The translations under genes were made by a program, and so were the position numbers. A stretch of DNA of 64,000 nt, from contig NZ_JBKHUI010000016.1 of NCBI RefSeq assembly GCF_046569695.1, positions 62,001 to 126,000 of the forward strand. The letters are read 5' to 3'. The notes beneath the pieces are model-generated. The model saw only the letters and a list, made by a program, of their open reading frames with translations, searched no databases and was not told where the DNA came from. The DNA is from Kluyvera sp046569695. GTDB lineage: Bacteria > Pseudomonadota > Gammaproteobacteria > Enterobacterales > Enterobacteriaceae. Positions 16,621-24,876 of the stretch are shown piece after piece; the stretch's first letter is position 1; the number at the start of each line of letters is the position of its first letter.

Positions 16621-16643
16621 TAAATGTTATAACGTAACAATAT
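16621..16643 (-). promoter_or_regulatory. Zur-like box upstream of the metal ABC operon
   Basis: TAAATGTTATAACGTAACAA plus TAT. The first half-site AAATGTTATA is identical to the gamma-proteobacterial Zur consensus (GAAATGTTATA-N-TATAACATTTC); the second half matches at TAACA only in its core. It sits 15-37 bases upstream of the first ORF of the operon, a place where bound Zur would repress. This supports zinc as cargo. Confidence 0.65.
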
Positions 16644-16696
16644 TGGATTGGCAGTAAGATGTAAACGGCATGAAATGATGCGAAATGTAACAAGCC

Positions 16697-16714
16697 CCCC
16701 TCTGAACCGAGGGG
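16697..16714 (-). terminator. mltB downstream hairpin
   Basis: Stem CCCCTC/GAGGGG with six-base loop, 16 bases past the mltB stop, followed on the minus strand by GGCTTGTT. Moderately convincing terminator. Confidence 0.5.
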
Positions 16715-16729
16715 AGCCAGAAGAAAGGA

Positions 16730-17800
16730 TTACTGACCGCGCGCCTGAGAGACCGCCAGACCCAGCTGCCAGACGGCCATCGCATAATGGGTACTGTGGT
16801 TATAGCGGGTGATGGTGTAGAAGTTCGGCAGACCGTACCAGTACTGATAGCCTGTGCCGATATCCAACCGCAGCAGGCTGGCCTGCTGATGATTACCCAG
16901 CGGCTGCATCGGCGTTAAGCCTGCTGCCGCCAGCTGCGAAACGCTGTATTTGGTTTTGAAGCCATTCTCCAGCCCCGGAGCCTGCCCCATCGCCTGCACC
17001 GCCACCGCGTCACCGCTCACCCAGCCGTGCTGTTTGAAGTAGTTCGCCACGCTGCCGATAGCATCGTCCGGGTCCCACAGGTTGATATGACCATCACCAT
17101 TGAAATCAACCGCATACTCTTTGTAGGAAGACGGCATAAACTGCCCATAGCCCATCGCCCCGGCAAATGAACCTTTCAGATCCAGCGGATCATCCTGCTC
17201 ATCGCGCGCCATCAGCAGGAAGGTTTCCAGCTCGCCTGAGAAGTACGCCGCACGGCGCGGATAGTTAAACGAGAGCGTCGCCAGCGCATCGAGAATACGT
17301 GTTTTCCCCATCACGCGGCCCCAGCGAGTTTCCACGCCAATAATCCCGACGATAATTTCCGGTGGTACGCCGTACACCTGCGAAGCACGCTGCAGCGCGT
17401 CCTGATGCTGGTTCCAGAACACCACGCCGTTCTGGACGTTATCCGGCGTAATGAACTGATTGCGATAGCGCAGCCACGCCCCGTTCGGGCCGGTTGGCGG
17501 CAGGCCGGTTGGCGCCTGCCTGTCCATCAGGCGCAGCACGTAATCCAGGCGCTTGGCCTGAGAGAGAATCTCATGCAGCTGCTGTCGGTCAAAACCGTGC
17601 TTGCTCACCATCTTGTCAATGAACTGCTCTGCCGCCGGGTTGTTAGCAAAATCACCGGTCGGAATTAGCGCATTGTGCTGAGGTTCAAGGAGAAAACCGC
17701 CGGAAGTGGTTGCCGGAGATTCAGCCGTTTTAGGTTTGCTACTACAGGCAGCGAGCAGGACACACAGGGGGAGTAAAGCCAGAACACGACGCTTCAACAT
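16730..17800 (-). CDS. mltB: Membrane-bound lytic murein transglycosylase B
   Basis: Outer-membrane lipoprotein that cleaves peptidoglycan glycan strands with formation of 1,6-anhydromuramic acid. The 356-aa protein has a lipoprotein signal with lipobox LAAC (CSSKPK follows), the catalytic Glu in IIGVETRWGRVMGKTR, and the EF-hand-like calcium loop DFNGDGHINLWDPDDA as in E. coli Slt35. Start at ATG 17800 (MLKRRVLALLPLCVLLAAC); nine further in-frame codons upstream are probably not used. Confidence 0.97.
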   Translation of the reverse strand: MLKRRVLALLPLCVLLAACSSKPKTAESPATTSGGFLLEPQHNALIPTGDFANNPAAEQFIDKMVSKHGFDRQQLHEILSQAKRLDYVLRLMDRQAPTGLPPTGPNGAWLRYRNQFITPDNVQNGVVFWNQHQDALQRASQVYGVPPEIIVGIIGVETRWGRVMGKTRILDALATLSFNYPRRAAYFSGELETFLLMARDEQDDPLDLKGSFAGAMGYGQFMPSSYKEYAVDFNGDGHINLWDPDDAIGSVANYFKQHGWVSGDAVAVQAMGQAPGLENGFKTKYSVSQLAAAGLTPMQPLGNHQQASLLRLDIGTGYQYWYGLPNFYTITRYNHSTHYAMAVWQLGLAVSQARGQ

Positions 17801-17975
17801 GGGACATCCGTTTAACAATATCAGCAAGAGTTAAATATGGTAAAGCATCCGCCACGCTGCAAGGAAGCGGTTGTCGCGCTCGCTCGCAGAATTTCTCATT
17901 CCCGCACTTCGTTTTCTCTTTTTCCTGCGGCCACGCTCGCAATAACTTTCACAATAAAATATTTATCTTTCAATT

Positions 17976-17991
17976 TGCGATCAAAATAACA
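17976..17991 (+). promoter_or_regulatory. CRP site of the srl operon
   Basis: TGCGA-TCAAAA-TAACA resembles the CRP consensus TGTGA-N6-TCACA and is close to the known E. coli gut/srl CRP site (TTTGCGATCAAAATAACACT). Its centre near 17983 would place a class II start near 18025, with TTAAAAT (18013-18019) as -10. Confidence 0.65.
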
Positions 17992-18037
17992 CTTTAAAAC
18001 CTTTCAACATGATTAAAATCGCCCACCTTTTGGTCAT

Positions 18038-18162
18038 ATACCCTAAATAATTCGAGTTGCAGGAAGGCGGCAAGGGAGTGAATCCCCAGGAGCTTACTCT
18101 AGTAAGTGACTGGGGTGAGCGAACGCAGCCAACGCACCTGCAACTTGAAGTATGACGGGTAT
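18038..18162. repeat. ERIC element
   Basis: 125-bp palindromic intergenic repeat bounded by ATACCC and GGGTAT. It contains the conserved GTGAATCCCCAGGAGCTTAC and AGTAAGTGACTGGGGTGAGC cores on which ERIC-PCR primers are based. Complementary ends (TCGAGTTGCAGG with CCTGCAACTTGA) form a long hairpin. It lies between the srl promoter and the srlA start codon. Confidence 0.95.
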
Positions 18163-18191
18163 AAAACGATAAATCCCTACAGGAGATAACT

Positions 18192-18755
18192 ATGGTCGAC
18201 ACCATTACCCTGGGTGCTGAATGGTTCATCGGGCTGTTTCAGAAAGGCGGCGAGGTTTTCACCGGCATGGTGACCGGTATTCTTCCACTGCTGATTAGCC
18301 TGTTGGTTATCATGAATGCGCTCATTAACTTCATCGGTCAGCATCGCATTGAGCGGTTTGCTCAGCGCTGTGCCGGCAACCCCGTCTCTCGCTACCTGCT
18401 GCTGCCCTGCATTGGCACCTTTGTGTTTTGTAACCCCATGACGCTAAGCCTCGGGCGCTTTATGCCAGAGAAGTACAAGCCCAGCTACTATGCCGCTGCT
18501 TCCTATAGCTGCCACTCGATGAACGGACTTTTCCCCCACATCAACCCCGGCGAACTGTTTGTCTATCTGGGCATCGCCAACGGCCTGACCACGCTCGGTC
18601 TACCGCTCGGGCCGCTGGCGGTGAGCTACCTGCTGCTCGGTCTGGTGACTAACTTCTTCCGCGGCTGGATTACAGATTTCACCACCGCCGTCTTTGAGAA
18701 AAAAATGGGCATTCAACTGGAACAGAACGTTCAACTGTCGGGAGCGGCATCATGA
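18192..18755 (+). CDS. srlA: PTS glucitol/sorbitol transporter subunit IIC (IIC2)
   Basis: Inner-membrane part of the sorbitol phosphotransferase permease; works with SrlE and SrlB. The 187-aa protein (MVDTITLGAEWFIGLFQKGGEVF...) matches E. coli SrlA, with CIGTFVFCNPMTLSLGRFMPEKYKPSYYAAASYSCHSMNGLFPHINPGE near residues 75-120. AGGAG lies eight bases before the ATG. It overlaps srlE by four bases. Confidence 0.97.
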   Translation: MVDTITLGAEWFIGLFQKGGEVFTGMVTGILPLLISLLVIMNALINFIGQHRIERFAQRCAGNPVSRYLLLPCIGTFVFCNPMTLSLGRFMPEKYKPSYYAAASYSCHSMNGLFPHINPGELFVYLGIANGLTTLGLPLGPLAVSYLLLGLVTNFFRGWITDFTTAVFEKKMGIQLEQNVQLSGAAS

Positions 18756-19738
18756 TGCGTATTCGTATTGAAAGAGGAACCGGCGGCTGGGGCGGCCCGC
18801 TTGAACTGGACGTCGTACCCGGTAAGAAAATCGTCTACATCACGGCCGGAACCCGCCCGGCCATCGTCGACAAACTCGCCGAGCTCACCGGCTGGCAGGC
18901 CGTCGATGGATTTAAAGAGGGTGAACCGCCTGAGCAGGAGATTGGCGTGGCGATCATCGACTGCGGCGGTACGCTGCGCTGCGGTATCTATCCGAAACGG
19001 CGGATTCCCACCATCAATATCCATGCCACCGGCAAATCTGGCCCGCTGGCGCAGTTTATCCTGGAGGACATTTACGTCTCCGGCGTCAGGGAAGAGAACA
19101 TCCGCCTTGCCGATGAAACCAACGAAGCAGCCAACGCGGCTCCACCAGCAAAACCAACGGCCGCCAGCGGACGCGATTACGACACCACGAAAAAGATCAC
19201 CGAACAGAGCGACGGCCTGCTGGCCAAAGTCGGCATGGGAATGGGCTCGGCGGTGGCGGTGCTGTTTCAGGCGGGTCGCGACACCATCGATACGGTGCTC
19301 AAGACCATTCTGCCGTTTATGGCGTTCGTTTCGGCGCTTATCGGCATCATCATGGCGTCAGGCCTGGGCGACTGGATAGCCCACGGCCTGGCACCGCTTG
19401 CCAGCCACCCGCTCGGGCTGGTCACGCTGGCGCTGATCTGCTCCTTCCCGCTGCTGTCACCCTTCCTGGGGCCAGGGGCCGTTATCGCCCAGGTCATTGG
19501 CGTGCTGATCGGCGTGCAGATTGGGCTTGGCAATATCCCGCCGCACCTGGCGCTGCCCGCCCTGTTTGCAATTAACGCTCAGGCCGCCTGCGATTTTATT
19601 CCGGTGGGATTATCGCTGGCCGAGGCCCGGCAGAACACCGTACGCGTTGGTGTGCCTTCCGTGCTGGTAAGCCGTTTTTTGACCGGAGCCCCAACCGTGC
19701 TGATTGCCTGGTTCGTATCCGGCTTTATCTATCAATAG
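18752..19738 (+). CDS. srlE: PTS glucitol/sorbitol transporter subunit IIB/IIC1
   Basis: Carries the phosphorylated IIB domain at the N-terminus (CGGTLRCGIYPKRRIPTINIH, with the active Cys) and a membrane IIC part (VLFQAGRDTIDTVLKTILPFMAFVSALIGIIMASGLGDWI, SFPLLSPFLGPGAVIAQVIGVLIGVQIGLGN). At 328 aa it is a little longer than E. coli SrlE (319); the extra residues are in an Ala/Pro-rich linker near residue 125-140 (EAANAAPPAKPTAAS). The start overlaps the srlA stop. Confidence 0.97.
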   Translation: MMRIRIERGTGGWGGPLELDVVPGKKIVYITAGTRPAIVDKLAELTGWQAVDGFKEGEPPEQEIGVAIIDCGGTLRCGIYPKRRIPTINIHATGKSGPLAQFILEDIYVSGVREENIRLADETNEAANAAPPAKPTAASGRDYDTTKKITEQSDGLLAKVGMGMGSAVAVLFQAGRDTIDTVLKTILPFMAFVSALIGIIMASGLGDWIAHGLAPLASHPLGLVTLALICSFPLLSPFLGPGAVIAQVIGVLIGVQIGLGNIPPHLALPALFAINAQAACDFIPVGLSLAEARQNTVRVGVPSVLVSRFLTGAPTVLIAWFVSGFIYQ

Positions 19739-19748
19739 GGAGCCCGCG

Positions 19749-20111
19749 ATGGCCGTGATTTATCAGACCACCATTACCCGTATCGGCCAGAGCGCCGCAG
19801 AAGCGTTGGGCGAACAGATGCTGATCACCTTCCGGGAAGGCGCTCCGGCAGATATTGAAGAGTTTTGCTACATCCACCGCCCTGGCGCACTGAACGGCCC
19901 GCTTCTAAGCGGCATGCAGTTTGAGATAGGCACCCAGCGCTATCAGGTCACCGCGGTGGGCAGCGTCGCCGAACAGAACTTACGTGAACTGGGGCATATC
20001 ACCCTGTGCTTCGATGGGCAAAACGACGCGAAGTTTCCCGGCACGGTGCACCTCGCAGGGCCCACGCCGGACGATATTGCACCGGGTACTATTTTGCAGT
20101 TTATCGATTGA
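19749..20111 (+). CDS. srlB: PTS glucitol/sorbitol transporter subunit IIA
   Basis: Cytoplasmic phosphocarrier of the sorbitol PTS, 120 aa (MAVIYQTTITRIGQSAAEAL...). It accepts phosphate from HPr and passes it to SrlE; the family active His is in the segment EEFCYIHRPGAL. Start at ATG 19749, behind GGGAGCC ten bases after the srlE stop; the open frame extends further upstream inside srlE but that part is not homologous. Confidence 0.96.
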   Translation: MAVIYQTTITRIGQSAAEALGEQMLITFREGAPADIEEFCYIHRPGALNGPLLSGMQFEIGTQRYQVTAVGSVAEQNLRELGHITLCFDGQNDAKFPGTVHLAGPTPDDIAPGTILQFID

Positions 20112-20128
20112 GATTTAAGGAGAAAATC

Positions 20129-20908
20129 ATGAAACAGGTTGCCATTGTCATCGGCGGAGGCCAGACCTTAGGGGCCTTCCTCTGTCGCGGGCTTGCCGCA
20201 GAAGGATACCGCATCGCCGTAGTCGATATTCAAAGCGATAAAGCCGCCAGCGTCGCGCAGGAGATTAACGCCGAATTTGGCGAGGGGATGGCCTGTGGCT
20301 TTGGGGCCGATGCCACCAGCGAACAGAGCGTACTGGCGCTATCGCGCGGCGTGGATGAAATTTTTGGCCGCGCGGATCTGCTGGTCTACAGCGCGGGCAT
20401 CGCCAAAGCGGCGTTTATCAGCGACTTTGCGCTTGGAGATTTCGACCGCTCGCTCCAGGTCAACCTGGTGGGCTATTTCCTCTGCGCCCGCGAATTTTCC
20501 CGGCTGATGATCCGTGACGGCATTGCCGGGCGAATCATTCAAATTAACTCAAAATCCGGCAAGGTGGGCAGCAAGCACAACTCCGGCTACAGCGCGGCCA
20601 AGTTTGGCGGCGTAGGCTTAACGCAGTCGCTGGCGTTGGATTTGGCCGAGTACGGTATCACCGTGCACTCACTGATGCTTGGCAACCTGCTGAAATCACC
20701 GATGTTTCAGTCGCTGCTGCCGCAGTACGCCACCAAGCTGGGTATCGAACCGGGCGAGGTGGAGCAGTACTACATTGATAAAGTGCCGCTAAAACGCGGC
20801 TGCGACTACCAGGATGTGCTGAACATGCTGCTGTTCTATGCCAGCCAGAAAGCCTCTTACTGTACCGGCCAGTCAATCAACGTCACCGGCGGCCAGGTGA
20901 TGTTCTAA
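20129..20908 (+). CDS. srlD: Sorbitol-6-phosphate 2-dehydrogenase
   Basis: NAD-dependent short-chain dehydrogenase that oxidises glucitol 6-phosphate to fructose 6-phosphate. The 259-aa protein has the nucleotide-binding motif VIGGGQTLGAFLCRGL at the N-terminus and the catalytic Ser/Tyr/Lys pattern INSKSGKVGSKHNSGYSAAK. Start ATG 20129 behind AAGGAG. Same length as E. coli SrlD. Confidence 0.98.
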   Translation: MKQVAIVIGGGQTLGAFLCRGLAAEGYRIAVVDIQSDKAASVAQEINAEFGEGMACGFGADATSEQSVLALSRGVDEIFGRADLLVYSAGIAKAAFISDFALGDFDRSLQVNLVGYFLCAREFSRLMIRDGIAGRIIQINSKSGKVGSKHNSGYSAAKFGGVGLTQSLALDLAEYGITVHSLMLGNLLKSPMFQSLLPQYATKLGIEPGEVEQYYIDKVPLKRGCDYQDVLNMLLFYASQKASYCTGQSINVTGGQVMF

Positions 20909-20913
20909 ACGTT

Positions 20914-20988
20914 TTGCCCGGTGGCGCTACGATTACCGGGCCTACAGGTTCGATGTAGGCCGGATAAGGCGAAGCCGCCATCCGGCAA
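20914..20988. repeat. REP pair within the srl operon
   Basis: TTGCCCGGTGGCGCTACG near 20914 and the inverted unit TGTAGGCCGGATAAGGC...GCCGCCATCCGGCAA near 20954-20988, the standard enterobacterial REP (BIME) layout, between srlD and srlM. Confidence 0.85.
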
Positions 20989-21002
20989 CCCAGGAGCACA
21001 CT

Positions 21003-21362
21003 ATGGTCTCAGCCCTGATCACCGTTGCCGTTATCGCCTGGTGCGCTCAGCTCGCGCTGGGCGGCTGGCAAATCCACTGCTTCAACCGGGCGTTCGATAA
21101 ACTCTGCCAGCAGGGTCGAGTTGGCGTAGGGCGCTCCGGCGGGCGCTTTAAGCCGCGCGTGGTGGTCGCTGTCGCGCTGGATGAACGTCTCCACGTTGTC
21201 GATTCGCTGTTTATGAAAGGGGTCACCGTATTCGCCAGGCCGGGGAAAATTGCCGGGTTGAAAGGAAAACATCGTGATGAATTACAACCTGATGTGATCT
21301 TTCCCCATGATCCCCTATCGCAGAATGCACTATCATTGGCGCTTAAACTGAAACATGGGTAA
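21003..21362 (+). CDS. srlM: Glucitol operon activator SrlM (GutM)
   Basis: Activator of the sorbitol operon in E. coli; 119 aa, same length here. The N-terminus (ALITVAVIAWCAQLALGGWQ) is hydrophobic, suggesting membrane attachment; the C-terminal half is basic. It follows srlD after a REP pair and precedes srlR. How it activates is not settled. Confidence 0.95.
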   Translation: MVSALITVAVIAWCAQLALGGWQIHCFNRAFDKLCQQGRVGVGRSGGRFKPRVVVAVALDERLHVVDSLFMKGVTVFARPGKIAGLKGKHRDELQPDVIFPHDPLSQNALSLALKLKHG

Positions 21363-21430
21363 TTTCGTTGTGAATGCTAATAGCTTGCGAAATTATCATT
21401 TCGCAAATTTATGCCAGGGTAATCACGCCT

Positions 21431-22204
21431 ATGAAACCTCGTCAGCGTCAGGCCGCTATTCTTGAGCACCTGCAAAAACAGGGAAAATGCTCGGTTGAAG
21501 AGTTGGCCCAGTACTTTGACACCACGGGAACCACTATTCGCAAGGATCTGGTCATTCTGGAAAACGCGGGAACCGTCATTCGAACTTACGGCGGCGTGGT
21601 GTTAAACAAAGACGAATCCGACCCGCCTATCGATCACAAAACGCTCATCAACACCCACCAAAAAGAGCGCATCGCAGAGGCCGCTGTTGCCTTTATCCAC
21701 GACGGTGACTCCATCATTCTGGATGCGGGAAGCACCGTGTTACAGATGGTTCCCATGCTCGCCCGCTTTCGCAACATCACCGTCATGACCAACAGTCTGC
21801 ACATCGTTAACGCGCTGTCGGAGCTGGACAACGAGCAGACCATCCTGATGCCTGGCGGCACCTTCCGCAAAAAATCCGCCTCGTTCCACGGGCAACTGGC
21901 GGAAAATGCCTTTGAGCATTTCAGCTTTGATAAACTCTTTATGGGCACCGACGGCATCGATCTGAACGCCGGGGTGACTACCTTTAACGAGGTCTATACC
22001 GTCAGTAAAGCGATGTGCAACGCCGCGCGCGAAGTGATTCTGATGGCGGACTCGTCAAAATTCGGACGAAAAAGTCCTAACGTGGTGTGCAGTCTGGAGA
22101 GCGTCGACAAGCTGATTACCGACGCGGGAATCGACCCGGCGTTTCGTCAAGCGCTGGAAGACAAAGGGATTGAAGTGATCATAACCGGAGAGAGCAATGA
22201 GTGA
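21431..22204 (+). CDS. srlR: Glucitol operon repressor SrlR (DeoR family)
   Basis: DNA-binding repressor of srl. The 257-aa protein has an N-terminal DeoR helix-turn-helix (RQRQAAILEHLQKQGKCSVEELAQYFDTTGTTIRKDLVILENAG) and a C-terminal sugar-phosphate-sensing domain (DGDSIILDAGSTVLQMV, ADSSKFGRKS). Start ATG 21431 (MKPRQRQ); overlaps gutQ by eight bases. Confidence 0.97.
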   Translation: MKPRQRQAAILEHLQKQGKCSVEELAQYFDTTGTTIRKDLVILENAGTVIRTYGGVVLNKDESDPPIDHKTLINTHQKERIAEAAVAFIHDGDSIILDAGSTVLQMVPMLARFRNITVMTNSLHIVNALSELDNEQTILMPGGTFRKKSASFHGQLAENAFEHFSFDKLFMGTDGIDLNAGVTTFNEVYTVSKAMCNAAREVILMADSSKFGRKSPNVVCSLESVDKLITDAGIDPAFRQALEDKGIEVIITGESNE

Positions 22205-23162
22205 TTTTTTGTTAGAGGCCGGGCGTAAGGCCCTGTTACTGGAACTGCAGGAAGCAAGCCGCCTACCCGACCGTCTTGACGAGACCTTTGTTCAGGCCGC
22301 CAACGCCATTCTGAACTGCAAAGGAAAATTGATTGTTTCCGGGATGGGCAAATCCGGCCATATCGGCAAAAAGCTGGCAGCCACCTTTGCCAGCACCGGC
22401 ACTCCAGCGTTCTTCGTCCACCCAGCGGAAGCGCTGCACGGCGACCTGGGCATGGTGGAAAGCCGCGACGTGATGCTATTTATCTCCTACTCCGGCAGCG
22501 CCAAAGAGCTCGACTACATTATTCCGCGCCTGAAAGAAAAATCCGTGGTGCTGCTGGCAATGACCGGCAAAGCCAACTCTGCGCTGGCGCAGGCGGCCGA
22601 TGCCGTGCTCGATATTTCCGTTGAACGTGAAGCCTGCCCGATGCATCTTGCGCCAACCTCCAGCACCGTCAACACGCTGATGATGGGCGATGCGCTGGCG
22701 ATTGCCGTGATGCAGGCGCGCGGCTTTAACGAAGAAGATTTTGCCCGCTCCCACCCGGCTGGCGCGCTGGGCGCTCGCCTGCTCAACCGCGTTCACCACC
22801 TGATGCGTCAAGAGAGCGATGTCCCTCAGGTCACCGTTCACACAAGCGTAATGGATGCGATGCTGGAACTCAGCCGCACCGGTATGGGAATGGTGGCGGT
22901 CTGCAACGAACAAAAGCAGGTTCAGGGCGTGTTCACCGATGGCGATCTGCGTCGCTGGCTGGTGAGCGGCGGTTCGCTGGCTGATTGCGTTAACGACGCG
23001 ATGACCAAGGGCGGCGTGACCCTGCACGCTCAGGCCCGCGCCGTCGACGCCAAAGAACAGCTGATGAAGCAGAAAATCAGCGCCGCCCCGGTTGTCGATG
23101 ACAACCACCGACTGGTCGGCGCAATTAACCTACAAAACTTCTACCAGGCCGGGATCCTTTAA
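22197..23162 (+). CDS. gutQ: D-arabinose 5-phosphate isomerase GutQ
   Basis: Interconverts ribulose 5-phosphate and arabinose 5-phosphate, the Kdo precursor; second isozyme beside KdsD. The 321-aa protein has an N-terminal SIS domain (SGMGKSGHIGKKLAATFASTGTPAFFVHPAEALHGDLGM, SYSGSAKEL) and two C-terminal CBS domains (residues about 205-320). Starts inside the srlR 3' end. Its 3' end overlaps the convergent norR stop. Confidence 0.97.
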   Translation: MSDFLLEAGRKALLLELQEASRLPDRLDETFVQAANAILNCKGKLIVSGMGKSGHIGKKLAATFASTGTPAFFVHPAEALHGDLGMVESRDVMLFISYSGSAKELDYIIPRLKEKSVVLLAMTGKANSALAQAADAVLDISVEREACPMHLAPTSSTVNTLMMGDALAIAVMQARGFNEEDFARSHPAGALGARLLNRVHHLMRQESDVPQVTVHTSVMDAMLELSRTGMGMVAVCNEQKQVQGVFTDGDLRRWLVSGGSLADCVNDAMTKGGVTLHAQARAVDAKEQLMKQKISAAPVVDDNHRLVGAINLQNFYQAGIL

Positions 23163-24685
23163 TCCTTCAGCCCCAGACGCTTCGCCAACCGGTGCAGGTT
23201 GGCGACGTCTGTCTCCAGCGCCCGGGCGCTTGCCGCCCAGTTGTGATGATGCGTTTCCAGTGCCTGACGAATCATCTGCCGCTGAAAATGCTCGGTGGCG
23301 TCGCGCAGATTGTTAACTGCCGCCACAGGGGTCGCCGCCGTCTCCACCACCGCCGCTGTCGGCGTACCTTCCTGAAACGCAAAGTGCTTCGCCTCCAGCA
23401 CCACCTCGCCGTTACTGCGCGTGGTTGCCCGTGCCAGCACTACCGCACGGTGTACCGCATGTTCCAGCTCGCGCACGTTACCCGGCCAGCCGTAGCTTTG
23501 AAGATGCGCCCGCGCGCCGCTGCTTAATATGACTCGCGACAATCCAAGCCGCAGCCGACACTGCTCGCAGAAGTAGCCTGCCAGCAGCACCACGTCGTCC
23601 CCACGTTCGCGCAGCGGCGGCACGGAAAGCGGGAACACGCTCAGGCGATGGAACAGGTCGGCGCGGAAGTTACCCGCCAGCACCTCTTCGCGCAGGTCGC
23701 GGTTGGTGGCGGCCAGCACCCGCACATCGACGCGCAGGCTGCGGTCATCCCCCACGCGCTGGATATCGCCATACTGCAACACGCGCAGCAGCTTGGCCTG
23801 CAGCGCCAGCGACAGCTCACCAATTTCATCTAAGAACAGCGTGCCGTTGTCGGCCATTTCAAACTTGCCGCTGCGGTTGCTGATAGCGCCGGTAAACGCC
23901 CCTTTGACGTGCCCAAACAGCTCACTCTCGGCCACGCTCTCCGGCAGCGCAGCGCAGTTCAGGTACACCAGAGGGCTGACCGCGCGCGGCGAGCCCTCAT
24001 GAATCGCTTTTGCCACCAGCTCTTTCCCGGTGCCGGTTTCACCGCTTATCAGCACGTTCAGGTCGGAAGCGGCAACGATCTCAATCTCTTTTTTCAGCTG
24101 CGCCATGCCCGGCGACAGGCCAATCATCTGCGTCTCTTTCACCTGCTCGAAGTCGGTCGGCGCGCCCGGCAGCATATTCTGGCTTTCAAGCTGCTCAATC
24201 AGCAGCGCGTTGCTAAGCGCCCCCGCCGCCAGCGCGGCAATCAGCCGCAGCTCTTCATCGCTGAACACATCGAACTGGTCCGGCGACATGCCGTCGAGGG
24301 TCAATGCGCCAATCAGGTTCTGCCCAGCAAACAGCGGCAGCCCGATACAGGCGTGGACCTTCAGGCTCTCCTGGCCGGGGATCAGACCATCGTACGGATC
24401 GGGCAAATCGCTATCCGCCGGGAAACGCACCACGTCACCCGCGCGGGCAATGGCTTCAAGGCGCGGGTGCCCTTCGAGGGTAAAACGCCTGCCGAGCACG
24501 TCTTTCGCCAGCCCATCAATCGCCAGCGGAATAAATTGCCGCGCGTCGTAGCGCAGCAGCGCCGAGGCATCGCACTCCAGCACCTGGCGAAGCGTGGTGA
24601 TCAGACGCTGGAATCGGTCCTGATGGCCGACGCCGCGCTGGAGTTCAATGGCGATGCCCGCCAGCACATCAACGGAAAAGCTCAT
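23159..24685 (-). CDS. norR: NO-responsive sigma54 activator NorR
   Basis: Activates norVW when its N-terminal GAF domain's non-haem iron binds nitric oxide. The 508-aa protein has GAF (residues about 20-180), AAA+ (GETGTGKELVAKAIH, ELFGHVKGAFTGA for sigma54 contact, GTLFLDEIGEL) and a Fis-type HTH at the C-terminus (HHNWAASARALETDVANLHRLAKRLGL). Start ATG 24685 (MSFSVDVLAGIAIELQ) matches E. coli. Divergent from norV, with three NorR sites between them. Confidence 0.98.
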   Translation of the reverse strand: MSFSVDVLAGIAIELQRGVGHQDRFQRLITTLRQVLECDASALLRYDARQFIPLAIDGLAKDVLGRRFTLEGHPRLEAIARAGDVVRFPADSDLPDPYDGLIPGQESLKVHACIGLPLFAGQNLIGALTLDGMSPDQFDVFSDEELRLIAALAAGALSNALLIEQLESQNMLPGAPTDFEQVKETQMIGLSPGMAQLKKEIEIVAASDLNVLISGETGTGKELVAKAIHEGSPRAVSPLVYLNCAALPESVAESELFGHVKGAFTGAISNRSGKFEMADNGTLFLDEIGELSLALQAKLLRVLQYGDIQRVGDDRSLRVDVRVLAATNRDLREEVLAGNFRADLFHRLSVFPLSVPPLRERGDDVVLLAGYFCEQCRLRLGLSRVILSSGARAHLQSYGWPGNVRELEHAVHRAVVLARATTRSNGEVVLEAKHFAFQEGTPTAAVVETAATPVAAVNNLRDATEHFQRQMIRQALETHHHNWAASARALETDVANLHRLAKRLGLKD

Positions 24686-24700
24686 GGCGTACCTCTTACA

Positions 24701-24756
24701 GTCATTTTGACAATGCATGATGTCATATTGACAATATTAAGCATAGTCATTTTGAC
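24701..24756. promoter_or_regulatory. Three NorR enhancer sites
   Basis: GTCATTTTGAC (24701-24711), GTCATATTGAC (24722-24732) and GTCATTTTGAC (24746-24756) each match the NorR consensus GTCA-N3-TGAC. Their spacing is about 21 and 24 bases. Three sites are likewise needed in E. coli. Confidence 0.93.
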
Positions 24757-24811
24757 TAACGATAAAGGAGTATAAATTAATTAAATCAATAAAATCAATT
24801 AATTAAAAAGT

Positions 24812-24827
24812 TGGCACGCAACCTGCA
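24812..24827 (+). promoter_or_regulatory. Sigma54 promoter of norVW
   Basis: TGGCACGCAACCTGCA, with the -24 GG (24813-24814) and -12 GC (24825-24826) ten bases apart, about 55 bases downstream of the last NorR site and about 50 upstream of norV. Confidence 0.92.
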
Positions 24828-24876
24828 ATTAGTAATACATCTTTTTTGAAAAAACGCTGAATTAATTGAGGTTGCT

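Larger units (their letters stand above)
17801..18191. other. Intergenic region, mltB and srl promoters plus ERIC element
   Basis: About 390 bases between the divergent mltB and srlA. It holds a CRP-like site at 17976-17991 and a probable srl promoter near 18013-18025, then an ERIC element at 18038-18162 that would lie in the srlA mRNA leader. No gene is seen. Confidence 0.65.

Noticed and set aside
21009..21272. 87-codon ORF antisense to srlM
   Set aside because: srlM matches E. coli GutM in full; the antisense frame has no homology.
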